From: JAVBLP01 sp052034625
GTDB lineage: Bacteria > Elusimicrobiota > Endomicrobiia > Endomicrobiales > Endomicrobiaceae
Length of the DNA: 64,000 bases
Direction of reading: 5' to 3'
Assembly (NCBI GenBank): GCA_052034625.1
Contig: JBPOII010000004.1
Location: forward strand, 1 to 64,000
Part shown: positions 34,255-42,600 of the stretch, in pieces
How positions within the stretch are numbered: the stretch's first letter is position 1
How the letters are laid out: every line of letters starts with the position of its first letter
The notes under the pieces: generated by a model
Databases searched by the model: none
What the model was told of the DNA's origin: nothing
What the model saw: only the letters and a program-made list of their open reading frames with translations
Position numbers and translations under genes: made by a program

Positions 34255-34848
34255 ATGAATAAGCTTACGGATAAACAGCAGGCTGTACTTGATTATATCA
34301 AAGAGTATTCTATGGAATACGGTATTATGCCAACGATAAGGGAGATAGCGGCAAAGTTTAATATAACGATCAGTCCTGTGCAAAAATATCTTAAGATACT
34401 TGAGAAAAAAGGCTATCTGAATAAAAAAGAATCTATGGCACGCGGACTTGAAATAGCCGGCAGACAAAAATTTACTCCTGTTCCGCTTCTCGGTAATGTA
34501 CATGCCGGAACTTTTCTAGAACCTGTTGAAGATGCACAAGATTATGTTTATATCAATACAGATATTACAAGAAACAGAGAGTGTTTTGCTTTAAAAGTAA
34601 GGGGCGACAGTATGGAACCCTCAGGAATAGTAGAGGGGGATACTGTCATTATATCAAGGAACAGCCAGATACTTAATGGCGATATAGTAGTGGCTCTTGT
34701 GGAAGGGGAGGCGGCTATAAAAATATATAATAAGATAAACGGAAAAGTATGTCTGCGCTCTACAAATCATCTGTATCCTCCTATTTATCCTAAAAACTAT
34801 AAGATATTAGGAAAGCTTATATATCTTCTAAGGGAATATAAAAACTAA
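34255..34848 (+). CDS. lexA: LexA repressor
   Basis: 197 residues from the ATG at 34255 with SD AAAGGAGA. An ATG at 34225 is in frame but sits where transcription should start. The winged HTH (MPTIREIAAKFNITISPVQKYL and KKGYLNKKE) covers about 1-75. The cleavage site is Ala-Gly in NVHAGTF, with the catalytic Ser in RGDSMEPSGI and the Lys in EAAIKIY. LexA represses SOS genes until RecA filaments trigger self-cleavage. It heads an operon with an 82-residue gene and dinB, each within 5 bp. Its HTH differs enough from E. coli LexA to agree with a different box. Confidence 0.95.
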   Translation: MNKLTDKQQAVLDYIKEYSMEYGIMPTIREIAAKFNITISPVQKYLKILEKKGYLNKKESMARGLEIAGRQKFTPVPLLGNVHAGTFLEPVEDAQDYVYINTDITRNRECFALKVRGDSMEPSGIVEGDTVIISRNSQILNGDIVVALVEGEAAIKIYNKINGKVCLRSTNHLYPPIYPKNYKILGKLIYLLREYKN

Positions 34849-34849
34849 A

Positions 34850-35098
34850 ATGAATTTTACTGATATTGACGAGCCTGTAAAAGTCGCCGCGGTTTTTGAA
34901 GGCGGAAAAATATCGCCGAAATGGTTTATAAGAAAAGGGCGCAAATATACAATACAACAGATAGATTTTGTTTGGAATGAAAAACATGGCACGGAAGAAA
35001 TAATAAACTTCTCGGTATCCGCAGATCTGATCACAGCCGAACTTTCTTTTAATAAAAAACATTTAACCTGGCATATAAAGAAAATAATAACGGAATAA
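34850..35098 (+). CDS. Small SOS-operon protein of unknown function (82 aa)
   Basis: 82 residues, beginning one base after lexA and ending 4 bp before dinB, so it should share their control. The sequence is beta-rich: VKVAAVFEGGKISPKWFIRKG, RKYTIQQIDFVWNEKHGTEE and FSVSADLITAELSFNKKHL, with three Trp. The pattern of an aromatic strand, a WxG-type turn and a closing W-x-I-K-K resembles small proteins found beside Y-family polymerases (DUF6504-like), but I cannot confirm it. It may act with the polymerase in translesion synthesis, which is inference from location only. Confidence 0.65.
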   Translation: MNFTDIDEPVKVAAVFEGGKISPKWFIRKGRKYTIQQIDFVWNEKHGTEEIINFSVSADLITAELSFNKKHLTWHIKKIITE

Positions 35099-35102
35099 AA
35101 TT

Positions 35103-36323
35103 ATGAACACTATCATACTTCTTGATATGGATGCTTTTTTTGCTTCCGTGGAGCAGGCATCAAATCCAAAGCTAAAGGATAAGCCTGTAATAGTCTGCGG
35201 AGAAGGCCGTTCCGTCGCTACGGCTGTTTCTTATGAGGCAAGGAAATACGGCATTAAAACCGGAATGAGCGTTCAGGAAGCTAAAAGTAAATACAGCGGA
35301 CTTATAACCGTCATCGGGAATATGGATAAATATGTGCATGCTTCCCTTGAGATACAAAATATACTCCTTTCAATAACCCAAAAAGTTGAAGTGTTTTCCA
35401 TAGACGAATGTTTTTGTGATATAAGTTTAAATGTAAAACGAGGGGAAAAAGCTTTTGATATAAGCAAAAGTATTCAGAAAAGCATATATGAAAAACTGAA
35501 AATCACCTGTTCCATCGGTATAAGTTCCAATAAACCTCTTGCAAAGATAGCAAGCAAATTAAATAAACCTAACGGTATAACGGAAATATATCCCGAACAA
35601 TTTAAAAAAATGGCAAAAACAATGGATGTCGCAAAACTTTCTGGAGTCGGAGTCGGCAGAAAAATTCTAAAAAAACTGAGATCTTTAGGAATATATACGG
35701 TCAGCGATATCGCGGCCGCCAAAACAAGTCTTTTAAAATCTTATTTCGGTATAAATGCTTACTATCTAAAAGATTTGTCCGAAGGTGTAGGCGACGATAA
35801 AGTAAGAGATTATACGGAGAAAGAAGCTGAAAAGTCAGTTTCTGCAAGCAGAACATTACCGGAAAATACCGACGATATTAAGATCGTGAAAGCATATATG
35901 CATATGATATGCGAGATAGCCGCTTTCAGACTTCGCAAAAAAGGTTTGAAAAGTGCTAATGTATGTCTCGGTATAAGATATGGCGACTTTTCTTTTTGGG
36001 AGATGCGCAAGCAGCTGGGGGAACATATAAATGTTACAAAAACGATATATGAAATATGTATTAAACTATTGCAAAATATTTATCCTTTTGAAAAGCCTGT
36101 GCGGCTTATTTCAGTAAGGCTTGGAAGTTTAAAGAGAGATGACGGGCAGGAATTTATTTTTGATAATATGAACCGTTCGGAAAAGCTGTCAAAAGCGGTT
36201 GATGCAATAAATTCGGAATATGGTGATTTTGTTATAAAACCCGCCTCTCATCTTATAGCCGAAAAGTTCGGGATAAAGAAAAACTGCGGTATGGCTGAAA
36301 GAGAAAAAATAAATAAAGTATAG
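35103..36323 (+). CDS. dinB: DNA polymerase IV (Y-family translesion polymerase)
   Basis: 406 residues. The palm residues are D8 and D10 (LLDMDAFFASVEQ) and D101/E102 (SIDECFCDIS). Next come the thumb with two HhH motifs (around LSGVGVGRKILKKLRSLGI) and the little-finger domain. It replicates past damaged bases at low fidelity. The SIDE motif is followed by CFC in place of the usual AYL. No clear beta-clamp motif is seen at the C-terminus. It is the third gene of the lexA operon, so it is likely induced on DNA damage. It converges with the gene ending at 36332, 8 bp away. Confidence 0.95.
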   Translation: MNTIILLDMDAFFASVEQASNPKLKDKPVIVCGEGRSVATAVSYEARKYGIKTGMSVQEAKSKYSGLITVIGNMDKYVHASLEIQNILLSITQKVEVFSIDECFCDISLNVKRGEKAFDISKSIQKSIYEKLKITCSIGISSNKPLAKIASKLNKPNGITEIYPEQFKKMAKTMDVAKLSGVGVGRKILKKLRSLGIYTVSDIAAAKTSLLKSYFGINAYYLKDLSEGVGDDKVRDYTEKEAEKSVSASRTLPENTDDIKIVKAYMHMICEIAAFRLRKKGLKSANVCLGIRYGDFSFWEMRKQLGEHINVTKTIYEICIKLLQNIYPFEKPVRLISVRLGSLKRDDGQEFIFDNMNRSEKLSKAVDAINSEYGDFVIKPASHLIAEKFGIKKNCGMAEREKINKV

Positions 36324-36331
36324 TCGGAATA

Positions 36332-36727
36332 TTAAAAGTTAATGTTTTTTTCAAGTATTTCTGCCGCATCTCTTACATATTCTTTACACATACGCATACC
36401 ATTTTCTATTTTAGGCAGTTCGGAACATATCAAAGTTCCTCTTTTTTTTATGAATTCATCCGCAAGTTTCTTTAGTAAAGCATCGTCATTGTTCAGCCAG
36501 CGTTTTGGATCTTCATAAATTTCCTTGCCGTTTGCGGCACTTGCTATTATATACATTCCTATTACGGCACCGCATAATTTATGTCTTCCGCCGCCATATT
36601 TTCTTGTCACTTCAAAAGCTGAATCACAGTTTATTGAGGCTATATCGCAATAAGTGCAAGTTACGGCTTGTGCACAGTTGAATCCTGAATGAAATTTTTC
36701 TACCGAATCTTCAATACGTGTTTTCAT
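36332..36727 (-). CDS. C_GCAxxG_C_C family redox-type protein
   Basis: 131 residues with the motif that names the family: FNCAQAV (Cys-Ala) in the first 25 residues, YCDIASINC, then KYGGGRHKLCGAVIGMY and a final C-S-E and M-C-K region. The conserved cysteines may bind a metal cluster or act in redox, but the family is not characterised. SD GGAG before the ATG at 36727. It lies 9 bp after an EamA protein gene on the same strand, so the pair is an operon. Its 3' end is 8 bp from that of dinB. Confidence 0.8.
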   Translation of the reverse strand: MKTRIEDSVEKFHSGFNCAQAVTCTYCDIASINCDSAFEVTRKYGGGRHKLCGAVIGMYIIASAANGKEIYEDPKRWLNNDDALLKKLADEFIKKRGTLICSELPKIENGMRMCKEYVRDAAEILEKNINF

Positions 36728-36736
36728 AAAAACTCC

Positions 36737-37150
36737 TCAAAATATTAGTACAAGCGTCCCGGCGGTTATAAGCAGCCCTCCGATCACTGTTTTTGCTGTC
36801 AAAGTTTCATTAAGTATTATTACGGCAAGAGCAATGCCCAAAACTATGCTGAACTTGTCTACAGGTATCACTTTTGATGCTTCACCCATCTGCAATGCTT
36901 TGAAATAACATAACCACGAAAGGCCTGTCGCTATTCCTGAGAGTATGAGAAATATCCAATTTTTTGTTGTGAGAGTGTTGATCTCACTATGTTTACCTAT
37001 TATAAAAACAAAAGCCCAGGAAATAAGTAAAACAACAATCGTGCGTATTGCGGTAGCCAGATTTGAATTTATATTTTCCATGCCTATCTTAGCAAGAATA
37101 CTTGTAAGTGCTGCAAAAAAAGCCGATAAAAGAGCAAATACCGCCCACAT
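36737..37150 (-). CDS. Half-size EamA/DMT transporter protein
   Basis: 137 residues with about five hydrophobic helices and the single EamA unit features: FALLSAFFAALTSILAKIG at the start and ASKVIPVDKFSIVLGIALAVIILNE at the end. Full DMT transporters have two units, so this probably works as a dimer, as small multidrug and EmrE-like half transporters do. The substrate is unknown. SD GAGGG precedes the ATG. It is downstream of lptG by 45 bp on the minus strand. Confidence 0.8.
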   Translation of the reverse strand: MWAVFALLSAFFAALTSILAKIGMENINSNLATAIRTIVVLLISWAFVFIIGKHSEINTLTTKNWIFLILSGIATGLSWLCYFKALQMGEASKVIPVDKFSIVLGIALAVIILNETLTAKTVIGGLLITAGTLVLIF

Positions 37151-37195
37151 AAAACCCTCTTAAAATATTTTTAAAATCATAACCTTTTAATTCTA

Positions 37196-38275
37196 TTATT
37201 TTTTTACTCTGACAAGAAGAAATAATCCTATTGCAAAAAATATAAAATTAGGAAGCCATGCGGCCATAAATGGGGAAATAATGGCATTTTCTCCTAGAGA
37301 TTGTGTTATGGCTTGTACGCCCCAGTAAAGAAAAGCTGCTATCAGTGCCATTGTAAAACTCAGTATTTTACCAAGTCTCGGTCCAAACCCTAAAGCAAAA
37401 GGTATTCCTATCATCATAACAATGATGTGACAGAAAACAGAGGCATATCTGATATTTAATGCTATTCTTTCTTGTAGAGCTGTCTTTCCGAAGATCCTGA
37501 GCTGATTTATATATTTTTGGAATTCATAAGTATTCATCATCTCATATCTTTTTTTATTGAATGCAATATCTGATGGTTTAAGTCTTAGTTCCGAATCAAA
37601 TTCTTTAAAATAAATCTCTTTCCAAAAATCGTTTTCAAACTTTCTTATTACTCCATTTTCCAGCATCCAAGTTTTATTTTTCCATCTTCCTTCAGCGGCA
37701 AGTATCAGTCTTTTAAGGTAAAAATCTTCATCATAGTTTTCAATAACTATATTTTGCATATATTTTTCATCGGTATTTAAATATCCTATCGTAAGTCTGG
37801 TATTATTCTGTAAGGAAACTATAAGGTTTTTAAATTCTGTTCTTACATATATCTCTTCTTTCTGTATTTTTTCTTTTTTTACTTTTTCATTAAAGAGTGA
37901 AGTTGCAGGCACAACAAGTTCTCTTGCAGCAAAATCCGCAAGTCCGATGATAAAGCCGATAACCATGAAAAGTATTATAACTTTCCATAAATTAACACCG
38001 GCCGCTTTTATAGCAGTGATCTCATTTTTTTTTGCAAGACCTCCCAATGAAAATAAAAGAGCAAGAAGTGTGGCCACAGGCAGAACCTGTATTATCCACC
38101 AGGGGATATTTGAGAATAAATGTTGAAGTATTACAATCAGCGGTGTTTTATATTCCATATAGAAGCTGAGCTGCCTGAAAAGTTCAGATATCAGCACTAT
38201 AAAACCAAAAGCAAATGATGTAAAGAAGAATATTTTTGCAAATTGTTTTGTAATGTATGTATAAATGATACGCAT
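37196..38275 (-). CDS. lptG: LPS export permease LptF/LptG family protein (second of pair)
   Basis: 359 residues of the YjgP/YjgQ family. It has transmembrane segments at the N-terminus (about 15-120) and the C-terminus (about 270-355), with a periplasmic beta domain between them holding the EAAEGRWKNKTWMLENGVIR-like block. LptF, LptG and LptB extract LPS from the inner membrane and feed it to LptC. The neighbour upstream is its homologue and makes the heterodimer. The F/G labels are by order only. SD AGGAAA is before the ATG. Confidence 0.85.
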   Translation of the reverse strand: MRIIYTYITKQFAKIFFFTSFAFGFIVLISELFRQLSFYMEYKTPLIVILQHLFSNIPWWIIQVLPVATLLALLFSLGGLAKKNEITAIKAAGVNLWKVIILFMVIGFIIGLADFAARELVVPATSLFNEKVKKEKIQKEEIYVRTEFKNLIVSLQNNTRLTIGYLNTDEKYMQNIVIENYDEDFYLKRLILAAEGRWKNKTWMLENGVIRKFENDFWKEIYFKEFDSELRLKPSDIAFNKKRYEMMNTYEFQKYINQLRIFGKTALQERIALNIRYASVFCHIIVMMIGIPFALGFGPRLGKILSFTMALIAAFLYWGVQAITQSLGENAIISPFMAAWLPNFIFFAIGLFLLVRVKK

Positions 38276-38316
38276 TGTTTGTACTTTCCTTATAAAAACT
38301 TTTTGCCTATGGTGAT

Positions 38317-39438
38317 TTACTTCTTAACCATTTTCGTAAATAAGAACAGTCCGCAGGCAGTAATTACCAAATTTGGCAACCACATTATAAATTTTGCTTC
38401 AACATGACCATTTTCTGCAAGGTTCATAGCAACTACAAGAAGCATATAGTAAAGAAAAATAACTCCTAGGCTCATACCGAAACCTATGGCTTTGCCGCCT
38501 TTTCCTGACATTATGCCTATAGGTAAAGCTATAAGCACAAAAGCTATTGGTGCTATAGCTAATATCCACCTCATCCAAAATTCAATAGTGTACGGTGCAT
38601 AAGGCAGTTGTTTTGCCTTGTAATCTTTTATGGTTTCTACAATTTCAAAAGAGTCCATTTCCCTTAAGGAAGATGAACTGCCTCTGATATTATTGCCTAA
38701 AGGTATAAAAAAAGTATAAGAATTAAAAGTCATATGTATCATATTATTAAGATTTGAAGGATTAGCTTTCTGCCAATAGCCATTGTATAGCGTCATCTGT
38801 ACACCGGTAAAATAAACTTTTACTGAAGCAGAGGAAGCAGCTATACGCCATGAACCTTGATTATCTTGAAGAGAATCATCGTTTTTTTTCTTTTCATTTT
38901 CAAATTTGTAAATATTTACTCCGGATAGGGTATTATCAAGGGAGTTTACTTTATTTGCATATATCTGATAATCTCCAAGTTTCGTTATGGTTTTTTCAGA
39001 AAATGTAACAAGAGGTCTTTTCATAAGTATATCCTCATAAAGATTTCTAAAATCCTTATGCATGACAGGTGACCAAAAATGATTGAAAAACAAAAGAAAA
39101 AACGAGATTATACAAACAAAAACTATGACAGGCAATGAAAGGGTTTTATAATCCATACAATTTGCTTTCATTGCGGTTATTTCATTATCTTCAGAAAGTC
39201 TCCCATAAGCTATAAGAACGCCAAAAAGCACAGCCATAGGTATTGCAAGCGTCATTATATTTGGAAGTATGTAAATAAAAAGTTTCATGACAAGGAAAAA
39301 TGCAACACCTTTTGAAAGAAAGAGATCTACCAATTGGAAAACCTGATCAAGCAGCAAAAGCATTGAAAAAACGACCAGTCCGAAAAGCAAAGAACCGGTA
39401 AATTCTTTTATGATGTATAGATGAAGTTTTTTAATCAT
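38317..39438 (-). CDS. lptF: LPS export permease LptF/LptG family protein (first of pair)
   Basis: 373 residues of the same permease family: helices at about 12-120 and 285-370, with a beta-jellyroll periplasmic domain between containing YQIYANKVNSLDNTLSGVNI. It forms with the next gene the membrane part of the LPS exporter that supplies the lptD-like protein encoded at 55518. A TATAAT (minus strand, 39451-39456) lies 12 nt before the ATG, so the leader would be only a few nt and lacks an SD. It is divergent from the SprA-like gene. Confidence 0.85.
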   Translation of the reverse strand: MIKKLHLYIIKEFTGSLLFGLVVFSMLLLLDQVFQLVDLFLSKGVAFFLVMKLFIYILPNIMTLAIPMAVLFGVLIAYGRLSEDNEITAMKANCMDYKTLSLPVIVFVCIISFFLLFFNHFWSPVMHKDFRNLYEDILMKRPLVTFSEKTITKLGDYQIYANKVNSLDNTLSGVNIYKFENEKKKNDDSLQDNQGSWRIAASSASVKVYFTGVQMTLYNGYWQKANPSNLNNMIHMTFNSYTFFIPLGNNIRGSSSSLREMDSFEIVETIKDYKAKQLPYAPYTIEFWMRWILAIAPIAFVLIALPIGIMSGKGGKAIGFGMSLGVIFLYYMLLVVAMNLAENGHVEAKFIMWLPNLVITACGLFLFTKMVKK

Positions 39439-39573
39439 TTTCGATGAAAAATTATATCAAAAAAATATGGAAAAATGAAACAGAATATAATATAATCTTA
39501 AAATATAAATAAAATCATTGAAAACTTATTGTATTTATTATAATTTTTTAATAATTTAATAGTTGAGCAGCCC

Positions 39574-39579
39574 TATACT
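39574..39579 (+). promoter_or_regulatory. Candidate -10 element for the SprA-like gene
   Basis: TATACT lies about 25 bases before the structured leader at 39603. The -35 region at 17 bp (ATAATT) is poor, so this call is tentative. Confidence 0.3.
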
Positions 39580-39602
39580 TGTGCCGTAAAAAAATTATAA
39601 AA

Positions 39603-39684
39603 GGCGCTCTAAACAGGGGAAATATAGTATAACCCTGTGTAGTTTTTGTTTATTGCCGCTTTTTTGGCTAAAACTACAGAGCGC
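39603..39684 (+). promoter_or_regulatory. Structured three-way-junction leader RNA before the SprA-like gene
   Basis: Three perfect helices fit one fold. P1 is GCGCTCT (39604-39610) with AGAGCGC (39678-39684). P2 is ACAGGG (39613-39618) with CCCTGT (39633-39638). P3 is GTAGTTTT (39639-39646) with AAAACTAC (39670-39677), capped by GCC/GGC (39655-39657 with 39666-39668). P2, P3 and P1 abut without linkers on one side. The fold ends 8 bases before the ATG at 39693, and the only SD-like bases (GAG) are inside P1. It matches no riboswitch class I can recall. Confidence 0.6.
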
Positions 39685-39692
39685 AGTTAAAA

Positions 39693-42600
39693 ATGAAACT
39701 ATTAAAAGTAATTTTGCCTTTACCTTTTTTAATCTTTTCTTTTTCCGCCGTTTGTTCGGCAGAATACACTCCCGTAAACAATAAAAAATATTCCATTCTT
39801 GGCGAAAATAAAGATGAAATTTTCAGTACCTTTGATGAATATGAACAGTTTAACACCCCCTTGAATGAGCAGAGTTCAAGCACAGTAATTTCAAAAGTCT
39901 CAGACTCTTATGAAGTATATAATCCGCTGCCGCCTACAGCTCAGGAAGTCGCCGGAGAGGATATTTTAAATTTTTTAAATGAAAGCGTTTTGTCAAAAAG
40001 CGGTTTTACAAAAGAAAAATGGCAAAAACTTGATGAAACTGCAGTTGAAACTGATAGTGCTGCCGCCAAAACGCAGATTGATGGAGACATTCTTCCTCCT
40101 GGGATAAAGACAGTACTTCCATTTGAATCACACCTATCTCTTTCAGGTCGCAAACTTATCGGTGTTGACTATACGACAAGAATATATGATAAACCCGAAG
40201 ACGGCAAAAGAAAGGACACTTCATCATTTAAAATGAATCAGGAACTTCAGATGAAAATAAATGGAAGTGTCGGAGACAGACTTAACATAAATGTGGATTA
40301 TGATGATACGACAGATAAAAAAGATATTTCACTCGTATATAAAGGAAAGCCTGAAGAGTTTATACAAGAAGCCGCTTTTGGAGATATTTCGGTTTCATTG
40401 CCTTCAACGGAGTTTGTTGGGTATTCAAAAGAACTTTTCGGATTAAAAATCGATACAAAATATAAGACACTCAGTTCAAATGCCTTTTTCAGCAAAACAA
40501 AAGGTGCTTCTGAAATGAAACGCTATACTGGAAATACCCAGCTTGAAAGGAAAACGATACCGGACACTTCCTATATCAGATTAAAATACTATAGTATAAA
40601 AAAGCCGGGCATTAGTAAGACCATAAAACCAGGAACCGCAAAAGTTTTTCTTGATTATCAAAAGCTTGATCCTGGGCTTAATACAATTACCTTCTCAACT
40701 ATTACAACAATGCTTCCATCAACTCATACATATACTAATGGAAGATTTGTCTTACTTGTTGCCGGACAGGATTATACTATAGATTATACAAAGGGAATAA
40801 TTACATTTAAAAACACCCTTGCAAATAATTATGTTGCTGCTATCGACTATCAGTATACTGACGAAACATGGCTTAGCGATTCAAATCCGCCGGGTGTTGA
40901 ATTCGGTGCTCCTCAAATGATAAAAGATGTGAACAATACAGTATATTCCGCAGAGCTTAAAACTTTTTACAATCTCGGGAATTTAAAGATCATACGCGAT
41001 AACGGAAGAGGCAACTTTATTCTTGAAATAAAAGACCTAAATGGCGATATTCCGCAACAGATAGAGGGCGGGAAAATTGTCCCAAAATATCCGTCAAATA
41101 TCAATGTTGATTTTGAGAACGGTGTATTCAATCTAAATCCCGTTGACGGTATGCCGCTTCACGATCCGCTATATAATTTAAATACGCATTTATACAACTT
41201 TATTGCGGAATACCAGTATGTGGTCAAGATCCTAATGTTAAGACCGGGTATTGTACCACAGTCAGAAAAAGTCGTGATAGACGGTATCGCTCTTAAAGCT
41301 AATACGGATTATATTATCGATTATGATCTTGGTATTTTAACTATACAAAATGAAAGCCTTATAAAGGAAAATTCCACTATAGACATATCTTATGATTATT
41401 CTATGTTCGGCGGCGAATCTGAATCCACTCTTATAGGTTTAAGAAGCAAATTAGACCTTACAAACAAGATCTCAATGGGTGCAAGCTTTCTGTACAATTT
41501 TACCGCTAAAGGTTTAGTTATGCCTGATATAAGGAGTACGCCCACAGGTCTTATGGTAGGAGAAGCTGATTTTAAGGTAACATCTCTTGATATTAATACG
41601 CTTAATATGAGGATTGATGCTGATGCTGAATATGCCGTAAGTTCACAAGATGACAATACTTCCGGAAAAGCCGTAATAGATTCAATGGACAGTTCAGTTT
41701 ATGAAGATAATGCCAGTATGCTTGATGAAAACTGGTTTCATTCATCTTCCGGAAAACCTACTGTAAGAAGAGATTTAAGGGACCTTTCCTGGAAAAGCTA
41801 CGATATTCTTTTAAGAGATATAGATCCAGATATTGAAGTAATGGACGGACAAAAACAGCTTGTCCTTGAGATAGATTATAATGTTATGTCCAGAAGCCAG
41901 GTGGCTTTCTCACAGAAACTTTCAACTGCCGGATATGATTTTACAAAAAAACTTTATGTAGATATCTGGATAAAGGATAATGGAAGCACGGCTGATTTTG
42001 CCATTGAATATGCAGCAAGTATTAATGAAGATGCTGACGGCAATCTAAAACTTGATACGGAAGATAAAGATGCAAACGGTATAATAAGTCCATGGGAAGA
42101 TACAGGACAAGAATATAGAAATACTGACGACTCATTATCTCTTATCGGAGCCCATAACGGAAAACTTGACAGTGAAGACCTTAACGGCAATGGTGTTCTT
42201 GATACTTATGAAGATATAGCCGGCAGCTATCAGCTATCAGCCGGAACAGTAATTAAAAACCATAATGGCTGGAAACAAATAAGAATACCTCTTAATATTG
42301 ATACGATGAATACGGAAATTTGGAAGAATGTCAGAATACTGCGTTTTAAAGTACTACAAAATTTTGGAGAATCCGGCAAGATAATCATAGGTAAAATATC
42401 AATTTGCGGAAACAAGTGGGAGAAAGCCTCTGTAGGTACAGGTATTAAAGTCGAGTCTATAGGAAGATCTGACCCGGAATATGCACAAAATTCAATTATT
42501 TATAATACATACTATCAGGACCTTTATGATATAGACAGTTCTTCAAAAAAAGAAGAGCAGTCTTTACAGATAGAATATAATACTGCAGCTGCTGGTGAAG

